Source of the DNA: Alkalibaculum sporogenes
GTDB taxonomy: Bacteria; Bacillota; Clostridia; Eubacteriales; Alkalibacteraceae
Direction of reading: 5' to 3'
NCBI RefSeq assembly: GCF_009362815.1
Contig: NZ_WHNX01000005.1
Span: 110,452-174,451, forward strand
DNA length: 64,000 bases
Shown here: piece by piece, positions 44,729-53,426 of the stretch
Layout of the letters: every line of letters starts with the position of its first letter
Position numbering within the stretch: position 1 is the first letter of the stretch
Notes under the pieces: generated by a model
Databases searched by the model: none
Told to the model about the DNA's origin: nothing
Seen by the model: only the letters and a program-made list of their open reading frames with translations
Program-made: the position numbers and the translations under genes

Positions 44729-45208
44729 TTAATAATTAATTGTGGGGATTTCTCCATTTTCAAACCTATTGCATTTATCTATTGAATTACACGAATTACA
44801 AGGTCTTGACAGTTTATCTGCACGGTATATAAACTCACTCAAATTTGATGGATGATTACTCTCTGTTCGGTGATGTCCAATTGCATCACATATCAGTTTT
44901 ATCTCTCGTTGATCAAAACCACAGTCTTTTAGTATATCTAGGGCTAGTCCTTTACTTGCTATAGCATGATCAATTCCTTCTTGATACTCTTTCCACCTAC
45001 CTATATCATGTAGAATTGAACAGGCATATATAATCTCTTTGTCTAAATTAGCTTTGTTCTCCAAATTTAAAATATAACAAATTCTAGCTACGTCTAAAAA
45101 ATGAGTCATTTCATGTTTGCAAAACACTCTAGTTTCCTCTAGTGTAGCTATCCTTCTCAGATACTCTTTGAAATTATGGTGAAGTAAAATCTTATTAAAT
45201 CTATCCAA
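44729..45208 (-). CDS. HD-domain metal-dependent phosphohydrolase at the end of the folate operon
   Basis: A 159-aa HD-superfamily protein. Metal ligands are visible as H in EMTHFLDV (about residue 35), HD in ACSILHDIGRW (about 67-70), H in DHAIAS and GHHRTE, and D in RADKLSR. A C-terminal cysteine-rich tail follows: C-x2-C-x5-C in PCNSCNSIDKCNRF. TTG start with GGAGG 6 nt upstream. It begins 47 nt after folK on the same strand, past a terminator-like hairpin (45231-45251). It could hydrolyse a pterin phosphate intermediate or a nucleotide; the substrate is not established. Confidence 0.8.
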   Translation of the reverse strand: MDRFNKILLHHNFKEYLRRIATLEETRVFCKHEMTHFLDVARICYILNLENKANLDKEIIYACSILHDIGRWKEYQEGIDHAIASKGLALDILKDCGFDQREIKLICDAIGHHRTESNHPSNLSEFIYRADKLSRPCNSCNSIDKCNRFENGEIPTINY

Positions 45209-45230
45209 TATTAACCTCCAAATAGTTAAA

Positions 45231-45251
45231 GACGGTTCTTGAAGAACCGTC
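45231..45251 (-). terminator. Hairpin between folK and the HD hydrolase gene
   Basis: A 9-bp stem GACGGTTCT/AGAACCGTC with a 3-nt loop, followed on the minus strand by UUUAACUAUUU. It may end most transcripts of the folate operon or leave partial read-through into the HD gene. Confidence 0.55.
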
Positions 45252-45255
45252 CTTC

Positions 45256-45735
45256 CTATATCTCTTTTATTACTGTTTCAAGTCCTTCTAATTGTTTAAC
45301 TACTTCACTAATTGCTACATCTTTAATTAATAAATCTGGTGCGATTTCGTATAGAGGAATCATTACAAAAGCCCTCTCAGTCATACGTGGATGAGGTACT
45401 ATAAGTGATTCTTGATTACTACTATAATTTTCATACAACAAAATGTCTATGTCAATTGTTCTTGGACCCCATCTTACTATACGCTTTCTTTTTAGTTGGG
45501 TTTCTATAAGTTGACAGTATTGAAGTAATTCTTTTGGTTCTAGTGTAGTCTCGACTTCTACCACCATATTTAAAAACCAGTCCTGATTTTCATACCCTAT
45601 AGGCTCTGTTTTATAATAAGAAGATTTTTTTAGAACTACTATATCTTTCGAAGATCTCAAAATATCTATAGCATTGTCCAAATGTTCTTTTGTATCCCCA
45701 ATATTACTGCCTAAACCTAAATACGCTTTAGCCAT
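45256..45735 (-). CDS. folK: 2-amino-4-hydroxy-6-hydroxymethyldihydropteridine pyrophosphokinase
   Basis: HPPK transfers pyrophosphate from ATP to 6-hydroxymethyl-dihydropterin. The 159-aa protein opens with YLGLGSNIGDTKEHL (residue 4 on). It has the SSYYKTEPIGYENQDWFLNMVVEVET region (cited as SSYYKTEPIGY and QDWFLNMVVEVET) and the signature RWGPRTIDIDILLY (about residues 89-102), then PHPRMTERAFVMIPL. Its start overlaps the end of folB by 8 nt, showing tight translational coupling. It is the last folate gene of the operon before the hairpin. Confidence 0.97.
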   Translation of the reverse strand: MAKAYLGLGSNIGDTKEHLDNAIDILRSSKDIVVLKKSSYYKTEPIGYENQDWFLNMVVEVETTLEPKELLQYCQLIETQLKRKRIVRWGPRTIDIDILLYENYSSNQESLIVPHPRMTERAFVMIPLYEIAPDLLIKDVAISEVVKQLEGLETVIKEI

Positions 45736-46093
45736 TGCGCGTTCTCCTTAATTCTATAGCAAAGTAATCATAGATACCTTCTACAGGTGCCTCAGGTTTT
45801 TTTAGCGTTACTTTTATTTCTTGGATAATCGAGTATGTTGCTAAAATCTCACTAATAATAGTTTCTGCTACTGCTTCAATTAAATTAAACTTTTCTTCTT
45901 TAAAAATCCTCTTAATTATTTCGTATACCTCTGCATAACTCACAGTATAACTCAAATTGTCAGTTTCCCCTGCTTTTAAAAGGTCAACATATAATTCTAC
46001 ATCTATAAAGAACTTCTGCCCTAATCTCTTCTCTTCCTCTAGTACTCCGTGATATCCATAAAACCCTAAATTTTTCATTATAATTTTATCCAT
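45728..46093 (-). CDS. folB: Dihydroneopterin aldolase
   Basis: Cleaves 7,8-dihydroneopterin to 6-hydroxymethyl-dihydropterin and glycolaldehyde. At 121 aa it is standard. Landmarks are the N-terminal FYGYHGVLEEEKRLGQKFFID (in parts FYGYHGVLEEEK and GQKFFID, about residue 12), NLSYTVSYAEVYEII (about 44), the catalytic-region NLIEAVAE (about 68), and KKPEAPVEGIYDYFAIELRR at the C-terminus with the catalytic Lys. It overlaps folP upstream and folK downstream by 8 nt each, so the three are translated in a coupled way. Confidence 0.96.
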   Translation of the reverse strand: MDKIIMKNLGFYGYHGVLEEEKRLGQKFFIDVELYVDLLKAGETDNLSYTVSYAEVYEIIKRIFKEEKFNLIEAVAETIISEILATYSIIQEIKVTLKKPEAPVEGIYDYFAIELRRTRNG

Positions 46094-46904
46094 AAAATTT
46101 TCCCCTTAGAATTGCATCTGCTACTTTAGCTGCCCGAACGTTTTCTTTGACATCGTGAACCCGGAGTATATTTGTTCCTTTCATAATCCCTATTACTGAT
46201 GTAGCTACGGTTCCATCTACTCTTTCTTTTGGAGGTAAATCTAGAATCTTGCCAATCATGGACTTTCTTGATGTCCCGAGTAAAATTGGTAAACCTATAA
46301 CTTTAAGTTCCTCTAATCTACCCATTACACGCAAATTTTGTTCTAACGTCTTTCCAAATCCAATGCCTGGATCTAATATTATATTTGATCTATCTACACC
46401 ATTTGACATGGCTATTTCTACCGATATCTTTAAAAAGCTAATCAATTCTTCCATTATGTCTCCACTATATTCAGTAGTCTCTTGATTATGCATGAGGATT
46501 ACAGGAGCATTGTACTTTCCAACTACACTAGCCATTCTTTTATCTTTTTGGAATCCCCATATATCATTAATCATATCCACTCCGTTCTCTAAAGCTGCTT
46601 GTGCAACGTTTGGCTTATAAGTGTCTATAGATACAGGTATATTAATATTTTCTTTTAATGCACGAATAATTGGTATCACTCTGTTAATTTCTGCTTCATC
46701 ACTAATTACTTCATAACCTGGCCTAGTAGATTCTCCACCTACATCTATAATATCTGCTCCTAATTCCACCATTTCTTTTGCATGTAGTATTGCTTGATCA
46801 TTACTAAAAAAATCTCCACCATCGGAAAAAGAATCTGGTGTAATATTTAGAATACCCATTATATAAGTCTTATCCTCAAAGTCAAACATGTCTTTTACTG
46901 ACAT
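46086..46904 (-). CDS. folP: Dihydropteroate synthase
   Basis: Condenses 6-hydroxymethyl-dihydropterin pyrophosphate with p-aminobenzoate; the sulfonamide target. A 272-aa TIM barrel with both family signatures: IMGILNITPDSFSDGG (about residue 16) and ADIIDVGGESTRPGYE (about 52). Also VSIDTYKP (about 96), MINDIWGFQ, ILDPGIGFGKTLEQN (about 177) and LLGTSRKSMIG (about 208). Start at the ATG 46904, 9 nt after GGAGAG (a GTG at 46907 is adjacent). It sits 15 nt downstream of folE and overlaps folB. Confidence 0.97.
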   Translation of the reverse strand: MSVKDMFDFEDKTYIMGILNITPDSFSDGGDFFSNDQAILHAKEMVELGADIIDVGGESTRPGYEVISDEAEINRVIPIIRALKENINIPVSIDTYKPNVAQAALENGVDMINDIWGFQKDKRMASVVGKYNAPVILMHNQETTEYSGDIMEELISFLKISVEIAMSNGVDRSNIILDPGIGFGKTLEQNLRVMGRLEELKVIGLPILLGTSRKSMIGKILDLPPKERVDGTVATSVIGIMKGTNILRVHDVKENVRAAKVADAILRGKFYG

Positions 46905-46919
46905 CACACGAATCTCTCC

Positions 46920-47486
46920 TTAACTATTCCAATTAATAAATGACATTGCCTCAGCCCTAGCTTTCGCATCAGTAGCAAATGTTCCTCTTACAGCAGATGT
47001 TATAGTTTTAGAACCTGGCTTCTTTACTCCACGCATAGTCATACACATATGTTCAGCCTCTATTACAACTATTACTCCATATGGAGACAATTTACGCATG
47101 ATAATATCTGCAACTGATGCTGTCAACCGTTCTTGTAATTGTGGCCTTTTAGATATAGTCTCGACAACTCTTGCTAATTTACTAAGTCCAGTCAGTTTAC
47201 CGTGTTTTGGTAGATATCCAACATGAGCTTTTCCAAAAAACGGCACAAGATGATGTTCGCACATAGAATAAAAAGGTATATCTTTAATTAATACCAATTC
47301 TTCATGTTTCTCTTCCTGAAAATACACGTCTAAATGTTTTTCTGGATCCTCATTTAATCCTGAGAATATCTCTTCATACATCTTAGCAATTCTCTTAGGT
47401 GTATCTAATAAGCCTTCTCTATTAGGATCTTCACCTACTGCCTCAAGTATTTCTCTTACTGCATTCTCTATTCTCTGCTTATCCAT
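46920..47486 (-). CDS. folE: GTP cyclohydrolase I (FolE1)
   Basis: Converts GTP to 7,8-dihydroneopterin triphosphate, the first step of folate synthesis. The 188-aa protein has the zinc ligands in [19 protein letters not shown] (Cys and His, about residue 76) and [12 protein letters not shown] (Cys, about 147). It also has the substrate loop LSKLARVVE and the QERLT segment. GGAGG precedes the ATG. The product needs loss of pyrophosphate and phosphate before FolB; no Nudix-type folQ gene is visible in the operon, which makes the trailing HD hydrolase gene interesting. Confidence 0.97.
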   Translation of the reverse strand: MDKQRIENAVREILEAVGEDPNREGLLDTPKRIAKMYEEIFSGLNEDPEKHLDVYFQEEKHEELVLIKDIPFYSMCEHHLVPFFGKAHVGYLPKHGKLTGLSKLARVVETISKRPQLQERLTASVADIIMRKLSPYGVIVVIEAEHMCMTMRGVKKPGSKTITSAVRGTFATDAKARAEAMSFINWNS

Positions 47487-47503
47487 GTAGTAACCTCCAC
47501 TTT

Positions 47504-48307
47504 TTAATAGTTATAATTTCTATAATGCTCCATGATATATTTTGTTAATGTATAGTTCTGAATTTGAAATTCTTTATAATCCAACAAGTTAACAGGCATG
47601 ATTTCCATTAAGCTATTTGTGATAAAAATTTCATCTGCACAAGTTAAATCTTCATTAGTAAAATAGCCTTCTTCTATAGGTAACTTTAGTAATTTTACAA
47701 GTCGAATAACCTTGTCCCTAATTATACCAGATAACAACCCATTATTTAAAGCTGGCGTAAATATTACACTATCTTTCACGAAAAAAATATTGCTCATAGT
47801 TCCCTCTGATAAAAAACCTTTTGTATTATAAAGTATTGCTTCGTTATATCCATTTTCTTTTGCTATATTTAGTATTAATAGATTCTCTAAATAATTATTG
47901 GTTTTTATATCTACAAGGATTGATAATTCGTTCCTTATGGCGCTACTAGTCATAATACTAAGACCTTTTAAAATCATCTCCTCACCATATGGATTTTCTC
48001 TTGAAGTAATAATTACATTATTTTCTTGATCACCTTTACTACAAGTAATTCGCAACACACCATCATTTATTTTATTTGCCAAAATCAACTCTTCACAATA
48101 AGTATAAACTTGAGAATATTCTAAATGAAATTTAATACCTATCTTCTCACTACTTTTTGATATTCTATCCATATGTTCATTAAAAAACAAAATCTTATTA
48201 TATTTTACCTTTAAAGTCTCAAATAACCCATAACCATATAAATACCCTTGGTCAAGAGGAATTAATTGATTATCTGTCAATATACCATTACAGCTTATAT
48301 ATTTCAT
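47504..48307 (-). CDS. pabC: Aminodeoxychorismate lyase (PLP class IV aminotransferase fold)
   Basis: Releases p-aminobenzoate and pyruvate from aminodeoxychorismate. A 267-aa fold-type IV PLP protein. Landmarks: [17 protein letters not shown] near residue 19, [19 protein letters not shown] (about 142, with the region of the PLP lysine at N-x-L-E-N-L-L-x-L-N) and [15 protein letters not shown] (about 168), then [15 protein letters not shown]. The family also contains D-amino acid and branched-chain aminotransferases, but position between pabB and folE makes PabC the best reading. The lysine usually binding PLP is hard to place with certainty by eye. Confidence 0.88.
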   Translation of the reverse strand: MKYISCNGILTDNQLIPLDQGYLYGYGLFETLKVKYNKILFFNEHMDRISKSSEKIGIKFHLEYSQVYTYCEELILANKINDGVLRITCSKGDQENNVIITSRENPYGEEMILKGLSIMTSSAIRNELSILVDIKTNNYLENLLILNIAKENGYNEAILYNTKGFLSEGTMSNIFFVKDSVIFTPALNNGLLSGIIRDKVIRLVKLLKLPIEEGYFTNEDLTCADEIFITNSLMEIMPVNLLDYKEFQIQNYTLTKYIMEHYRNYNY

Positions 48308-48399
48308 ATCACATACCTCATTTTAGATCTATGCCTCTCAGTGCTTGTTTAATTTGATTATAACTTTTAAAGATTACTAGACTAACTTCTTATAAATAA

Positions 48400-49779
48400 T
48401 TAAACATACCTTCTTTTGAGTGCATCCATTAAAGCTCTTGCTTTGTGAAATGACTCTTCATATTCTAGTTGGTTTTGGGAATCCCACACGATTCCTCCTC
48501 CTGCTTGAAAATAAGCCTTGCTATCTTTGCATAAAATTGTTCTAATTACTATATTTAAATCTAAATCTCCATTAAATCCTACATATCCAATAGAACCTGT
48601 ATATATATTTCTTTGTGTTGGCTCTAATTCATCAATAACCTCCATAGCCCTAATTTTAGGCGTTCCAGTTATAGATCCACCTGGAAAAGTTGCTTTTATA
48701 CAATCAATAGAATCTAAATCATTTTGAAGTTCTCCTGTAACTGTAGCAACTAAATGAAACACAGTTTGATATTCCTCTAACTTAAATAGTTCTGGTACTT
48801 TGACAGTACCTGTCTTGGAGATTTTTCCAACATCATTTCTTTCTAAGTCTACTATCATTAACAACTCTGATTTATCTTTTTCACTATTCATAAGCTCTAG
48901 TCTATTTTTTTGATCTTCTTCTGGATCTTTTCCCCTTGGTATGGTTCCCTTAATTGGCCTCGCTTCTATCTTTTTATTATTTATACTTATAAATCTCTCT
49001 GGTGAGCTACTGACCACCTGTCCTTCTGCACCAAAGTCTATAAAGCTTGCAAATGGAGCAGGATTTATTTCTCTAAGCTGACAATACAAATCAAAAGGAG
49101 TTACATTTAAATCACAATCAAATCTCTGGGTAAGGTTTACTTGATAAATATCCCCTGACTTTATGTACTGATGAATAGTATCTAAGGCCTGCATATATTC
49201 ATCCTGTGTAAAATTACTGTTAAATGTAATGCTTTCATCTGTATAAAACTCTTTTTTTTCAGTTGGTAAAGTAGCATTTATAATAATATCTTCGATATCA
49301 CCAATTATTGAAGTTTCTTCACCTTTTATGCCTAGTGAAGCTATATAAGTTTTGTTTTTTCGATGATCAATAATAATAACTCCATCATAAAATCCCAAGT
49401 GACAATCTGGTACACCTATATCATCAATGGCTTGTCGTGGAAGATCTTCTATATGATGGCATAAATCATATGAAAAAAAACCTACTGCCCCTCCTACAAA
49501 AGGCAAATGTGATGTATAATCCCTATGATATTTATTCATGAGCTCCTTTAAAATATCAAAAGGGTCACCTGTGTAAACCTTTACGTCACTCTCCTTTTTA
49601 ATTTCTATAGTATTACCCTTACATCTAAATACTAAGAATGGATCAAACCCAATAAACGAGTATTTTCCTAGAGTATCGTGGTCTCTCCCACTATCTAGAA
49701 AAAAACTATATTCACGTTCTTTAAAAATAGTATATAACTCAAGGCTATCTAACTGCGTATTTATTTCTTTGATTAACAT
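48400..49779 (-). CDS. pabB: Aminodeoxychorismate synthase component I
   Basis: Chorismate-utilising subunit that aminates chorismate. The 459-aa protein has the PabB/TrpE C-terminal core: YIKSGDIYQVNLTQRF (about residue 210), SSPERFISI, the active-site lysine segment ARPIKGTIPRGKDPEED (about 270), LMIVDLERNDVGKIS and FPGGSITGTPKIRAMEVIDEL. PIKGT (with Lys) is the PabB form that forms a covalent intermediate, whereas anthranilate synthase has PIAGT. It overlaps pabA by 35 nt; a 92-nt gap without an obvious terminator precedes pabC. Confidence 0.95.
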   Translation of the reverse strand: MLIKEINTQLDSLELYTIFKEREYSFFLDSGRDHDTLGKYSFIGFDPFLVFRCKGNTIEIKKESDVKVYTGDPFDILKELMNKYHRDYTSHLPFVGGAVGFFSYDLCHHIEDLPRQAIDDIGVPDCHLGFYDGVIIIDHRKNKTYIASLGIKGEETSIIGDIEDIIINATLPTEKKEFYTDESITFNSNFTQDEYMQALDTIHQYIKSGDIYQVNLTQRFDCDLNVTPFDLYCQLREINPAPFASFIDFGAEGQVVSSSPERFISINNKKIEARPIKGTIPRGKDPEEDQKNRLELMNSEKDKSELLMIVDLERNDVGKISKTGTVKVPELFKLEEYQTVFHLVATVTGELQNDLDSIDCIKATFPGGSITGTPKIRAMEVIDELEPTQRNIYTGSIGYVGFNGDLDLNIVIRTILCKDSKAYFQAGGGIVWDSQNQLEYEESFHKARALMDALKRRYV

Positions 49780-50359
49780 CTTGCATCATTCCTTTGGCCA
49801 TTTCATAAAAATTCTCAAGTAGTTCCATTCCTTGCTCTGTTAGAATTGCTTCAGGATGAAATTGTACCCCTTCAATAGGATACTTTTTATGCTTAATTCC
49901 CATAATTTCTCCTTCTTCAGTCAAAGCTGTAATTTCAAAACAGTCTGGCATATTTTCTCGTTCAATGATAAGAGAATGATACCTTGTTACTTTAAATGGA
50001 TTGTTTAAACCATAGAAAACACCTTGATTATTGTGTTTTATAGGATAAACTTTCCCATGAACAGGCTCTTTTGCTTGAATAATATTACAACCAAATGCTT
50101 GTCCAATGGTTTGATGACCCAAACATATTCCTAATATCGGAATCTTTCCTTTAAATTCGTCAATAATTTCTAAACAAATGCCTGTCTCATTAGGTGTACA
50201 TGGACCCGGAGATAAAACAATCATCATAGGATTTATTACCTCAATTTCCTTTAATGTTATCTTATCATTTCTCTTAACTAAAACTTCTTGTCCAAGACAT
50301 CCAAGATACTGTACTAAGTTATACGTAAATGAATCGTAATTATCTATCATTAAAATCAA
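49745..50359 (-). CDS. pabA: Aminodeoxychorismate/anthranilate synthase glutamine amidotransferase
   Basis: Class I glutaminase supplying ammonia to PabB (and possibly to anthranilate synthase). About 204 aa. MIDNYDSFTYNLVQYLG at the N-terminus, LSPGPCTPNETG, the nucleophile loop LGICLGHQTIGQAFG (Cys, about residue 80) and VQFHPEAIL (His and Glu of the triad, about 168). I favour the TTG at 50359, 6 nt after GAGGTG, rather than the GTG at 50368 inside that site. First gene of the folate operon, with a promoter at 50396-50425. Confidence 0.94.
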   Translation of the reverse strand: MILMIDNYDSFTYNLVQYLGCLGQEVLVKRNDKITLKEIEVINPMMIVLSPGPCTPNETGICLEIIDEFKGKIPILGICLGHQTIGQAFGCNIIQAKEPVHGKVYPIKHNNQGVFYGLNNPFKVTRYHSLIIERENMPDCFEITALTEEGEIMGIKHKKYPIEGVQFHPEAILTEQGMELLENFYEMAKGMMQDVNQRNKYAVR

Positions 50360-50395
50360 GTTTTTCACCTCACTATTAACCGCATTTTCCTACAC

Positions 50396-50425
50396 ATTAT
50401 ATTATATAGTAGCAGCATAGTTCAA
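50396..50425 (-). promoter_or_regulatory. Promoter of the folate operon
   Basis: On the minus strand TTGAAC (50420-50425), 18 nt, TATAAT (50396-50401), about 37 nt before the pabA start. Confidence 0.55.
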
Positions 50426-50480
50426 TAAACAATTATTTTTTACCTATTATCGCATATTTCAATCCAACTAAAGGACTAAA

Positions 50481-50511
50481 GATATGATACTTAAACCTTA
50501 AGTATCATATC
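50481..50511 (-). terminator. Terminator of msrB
   Basis: A perfect 14-bp stem (50481-50494 with 50498-50511) with a 3-nt loop, starting 4 nt past the msrB stop. On the minus strand the tail is UUUAGUCCUUUAG. Confidence 0.7.
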
Positions 50512-50514
50512 TGG

Positions 50515-50916
50515 TTAAGCTTTCTTTTTGTTCTTGTTTGGAACAAATCTAATTGCAGCACTATTGATGCAATATCTAAGCCCGCCTTCCTCCCTTGGCC
50601 CATCTTCAAATACATGTCCTAAGTGCGAGTCCGCATCCCTACTGCGAACTTCTTTTCTTTTCATACCATGTGTTATATCTTGTTTTTCAATAACTTGATT
50701 GTCTGAAATTGGTTTCGTGAAACTGGGCCATCCACATCCAGAATCAAATTTATCTTTAGAAGAAAATAATTCTTCACCTGACACAATATCTACATAAATA
50801 CCCTCTTCATGGTTATCCCAGTATTCATTATCGAAAGGTTTCTCTGTTCCATTTTCTTGTGTAACATGGTATTGTAATTTAGTTAATTTATTTAAAGCTA
50901 TCTCTTTATTTTTCAT
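50515..50916 (-). CDS. msrB: Peptide methionine-(R)-S-oxide reductase
   Basis: Repairs R-methionine sulfoxide in proteins. About 133 aa. The family signature [13 protein letters not shown] (about residue 55) and the catalytic [13 protein letters not shown] (Cys, about 116) are intact, along with [17 protein letters not shown]. The two C-x-x-C zinc pairs of some MsrB proteins are absent, as in the Bacillus-type enzyme. I chose the ATG at 50916, matching the usual N-terminus ([16 protein letters not shown]); ATGs at 50937 and 50934 lack a ribosome site. Monocistronic. Confidence 0.95.
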   Translation of the reverse strand: MKNKEIALNKLTKLQYHVTQENGTEKPFDNEYWDNHEEGIYVDIVSGEELFSSKDKFDSGCGWPSFTKPISDNQVIEKQDITHGMKRKEVRSRDADSHLGHVFEDGPREEGGLRYCINSAAIRFVPNKNKKKA

Positions 50917-51126
50917 ATACACCTTTTCCTTCATCATTTCTTTTGTTTATATTTACCTTAGTCATTTCGATTTAAACATTCTACTATATTATTAGTATCT
51001 CCTTATCGTGGATTTTAATATAGAATTTATATAGTAATTGTACTTACACCTTAAACTAAACAACTACATAAGCATATTATTCAAGAGTTGTTCTATAGAA
51101 AACAATACGTAGTTATTTAACTTTAA

Positions 51127-51182
51127 TTGAAAACACTACTTTCCAGTGCTATAATATTTAATTAACTAAGTATACTATACTT
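51127..51182 (+). promoter_or_regulatory. nadABC promoter with downstream palindrome
   Basis: TTGAAA (51127-51132), exactly 17 nt, TATAAT (51150-51155). Just past the expected start of transcription lies the perfect palindrome AAGTATA-C-TATACTT (51168-51182), a likely repressor site. NiaR or NrtR control would be expected, but I cannot match the motif to either with certainty. Confidence 0.65.
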
Positions 51183-51205
51183 TAAATTTTAAGGGAAAGT
51201 GATGA

Positions 51206-52117
51206 ATGATGGAAAATGTGGTTCAGGAAATAAACAAATTAAAGAAAGAAAAAAAAGCAATTATACTCGCACACTATTATCAAAGACCTGAAATACAAGA
51301 AATTGCTGATGTTGTAGGAGATTCCTATTACCTTAGTAAAATTGCTAGAGATTGTAAGGAACAACTTATTATTTTTTGTGGAGTTAAATTTATGGCTGAA
51401 AGTGCTAAAATCTTATCTCCTGAAAAAACAATTCTCCTCCCTGTATTAGATGCAGGCTGTCCCATGGCGGATATGGCAGATGAAGAAGGTATTTCAAAGT
51501 GGAAGCTCGATCATCCAAACGCAGCTGTAGTTGCATATATTAACTCTTCAACAGAAGTAAAAGCACTTTGTGATGTTTGTGTTACTTCTTCAAGTGCAGA
51601 AAAAATTATAAATAATATTGATAGTGATGAAATCCTATTTTTGCCTGATGAAAACCTAGGCGGTTATCTCTCAGAGAAATTTCCAAGCAAAAAATTTATT
51701 CTTTGGAAAGGTTTTTGTATTACACATAAAAAGGTTAACCCTAAAAGTATTGTAGCCATAAAAGAGCAAATTCCCGATATAAAAGTTTTAGTACACCCAG
51801 AATGTGAACACGAAGTGCGAAGTTTAGGGGATTATGTAGGTAGTACAAGCGGCATTATAAATTTTGCCACTGAGAATGATTTCAAAAATTACCTTATTGT
51901 AACTGAAGAAGGCATTCTACACGAATTGAAGATGAAAAATCCAGACAAAAACTTCTATGTACCTGGTAAAACTATGACTTGTGTAAATATGAAAAAAACT
52001 ACTCTAGAAGACGTGTATGAAAGCCTAGTCAACAATACATTTGAAATCAAACTCGATGAAGATCTACGGTTAAATGCGCTCCATTCTCTTATGAGAATGC
52101 ACGAGCTATCGAGTTAA
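51206..52117 (+). CDS. nadA: Quinolinate synthase A
   Basis: 4Fe-4S enzyme condensing iminoaspartate with dihydroxyacetone phosphate to quinolinate. The 303-aa protein has three pseudo-repeated domains and the expected single Cys per domain: FCGVKFMAESAKIL (about residue 57), CDVCVTSSSA region (about 128), and CVNMKKTTLEDV near 260. The AHYYQRPEIQEIADVVGDS opening (about 21) and VHPECEHEV are conserved. It starts 9 nt after AAGGGA and is followed 4 nt later by nadB. Oxygen-sensitive, in line with an anaerobe. Confidence 0.96.
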   Translation: MMENVVQEINKLKKEKKAIILAHYYQRPEIQEIADVVGDSYYLSKIARDCKEQLIIFCGVKFMAESAKILSPEKTILLPVLDAGCPMADMADEEGISKWKLDHPNAAVVAYINSSTEVKALCDVCVTSSSAEKIINNIDSDEILFLPDENLGGYLSEKFPSKKFILWKGFCITHKKVNPKSIVAIKEQIPDIKVLVHPECEHEVRSLGDYVGSTSGIINFATENDFKNYLIVTEEGILHELKMKNPDKNFYVPGKTMTCVNMKKTTLEDVYESLVNNTFEIKLDEDLRLNALHSLMRMHELSS

Positions 52118-52121
52118 TACT

Positions 52122-53426
52122 ATGAATCAAGTTTACGATGTTGTCATAGTAGGTTCAGGGTTATCCGGATTGTACTGTGCTTTAAACTTAGATAGTAATT
52201 TAAATATTTTAATAGTCTCTAAGGGGCAACTTGATGAAAATAATACTTATTTAGCACAAGGTGGAATATCAACAGCAAAAAATGATGAAGATTTAGATTC
52301 ATATATTCAAGATACTCTAAATGCAGGACAGCATAAAAATGATATAAGTGCTGTCACTACATTAGCTAAAGAATCAATGGAGAACATAACTTTACTTGAA
52401 AAACTCGGAGTTCCATTTGATAGAATAGATGGCAATTTATCCTTTACAAAAGAAGGTGCTCATTCTATTAATAGAATTGTACATGTCAAAGATGAAACAG
52501 GCAAATATCTGTGGAAAACCCTAATTGATTGTACAAAAGAGAAATCAAATATAACTATTATGGATAACACTTACTTAGCAGACATTATCTATCGAGATAA
52601 TACATGTTATGGGGGAATTATCTTTAATAAAGGAAAACAAGTTAATGTATACTCAAAATTTATTGTATTGGCTACTGGCGGTATTGGTGGAATTTTTAAC
52701 GATTCTACTAGCCAAAGAATTCTTATTGGTGACGCAATCACATTAGCGTTAAAGCACAATATAAAAGTTAAGGATTTAGAATATATACAATTCCATCCAA
52801 CCGGTCTTTATGATAATGATTATTATGGTAGACGTTTTCTAATTTCAGAGGCAGTAAGAGGTGAAGGTGGAATTTTATTAAATGAACATGGTAAAAGATT
52901 TGTAAATGAGCTTTTACCAAGGGATATAGTAACAAATGCAATCAGAGAAGAAATTCGTAAATCTAAAGTCCCCTATGTATTCCTAGACATTTCATTTCTA
53001 CCGAAATACTTTATATTAAAGCGTTTCCCTATGATATACGAAAAGTGCTTACAAGTTGGAATCGACATCTCCAAAGACCCTATGTTAGTAATACCTTCTC
53101 AGCATTATCATATGGGAGGAGTGATGGTGGACTTAGATTCTAAAAGCTCTATGCATAGACTATACGTGATTGGGGAAGCCGCTTGCACTGGAATACATGG
53201 TAAAAATAGATTAGCGAGCAATTCATTGTTAGAGGGACTAGTTTTTTCTAAACGTGGAGCCGACTCTATTAATTCTAGTTTTCAAAGTATAACTATTAAA
53301 AAAGTTCCCGCAGCCCAAATTAACCAAACACCAAATGAACTTTCGAAATATAATAAACAACTATTAAAGAAAGAACTGCAAAGGAGGTCTTCAGATTTAT
53401 ATGATGAATTATTTGATAATAGATGA
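52122..53426 (+). CDS. nadB: L-aspartate oxidase
   Basis: FAD enzyme oxidising aspartate to iminoaspartate for NadA; under anaerobiosis fumarate is the likely acceptor. The N-terminal VVIVGSGLSGLYCALNL is the FAD-binding fold. Also present: YLAQGGISTAK (about 45), LATGGIGGIF (about 185), the catalytic EYIQFHPTGLY (about 223), EAVRGEGGILLNEHGKRFVNE (in parts EAVRGEGG, LLNEHGKRF) and HYHMGGVMVD (about 328). At 434 aa it lacks most of the C-terminal helical domain of the E. coli enzyme (~540 aa), as do many clostridial NadB proteins. Overlaps nadC by 26 nt. Confidence 0.94.
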   Translation: MNQVYDVVIVGSGLSGLYCALNLDSNLNILIVSKGQLDENNTYLAQGGISTAKNDEDLDSYIQDTLNAGQHKNDISAVTTLAKESMENITLLEKLGVPFDRIDGNLSFTKEGAHSINRIVHVKDETGKYLWKTLIDCTKEKSNITIMDNTYLADIIYRDNTCYGGIIFNKGKQVNVYSKFIVLATGGIGGIFNDSTSQRILIGDAITLALKHNIKVKDLEYIQFHPTGLYDNDYYGRRFLISEAVRGEGGILLNEHGKRFVNELLPRDIVTNAIREEIRKSKVPYVFLDISFLPKYFILKRFPMIYEKCLQVGIDISKDPMLVIPSQHYHMGGVMVDLDSKSSMHRLYVIGEAACTGIHGKNRLASNSLLEGLVFSKRGADSINSSFQSITIKKVPAAQINQTPNELSKYNKQLLKKELQRRSSDLYDELFDNR

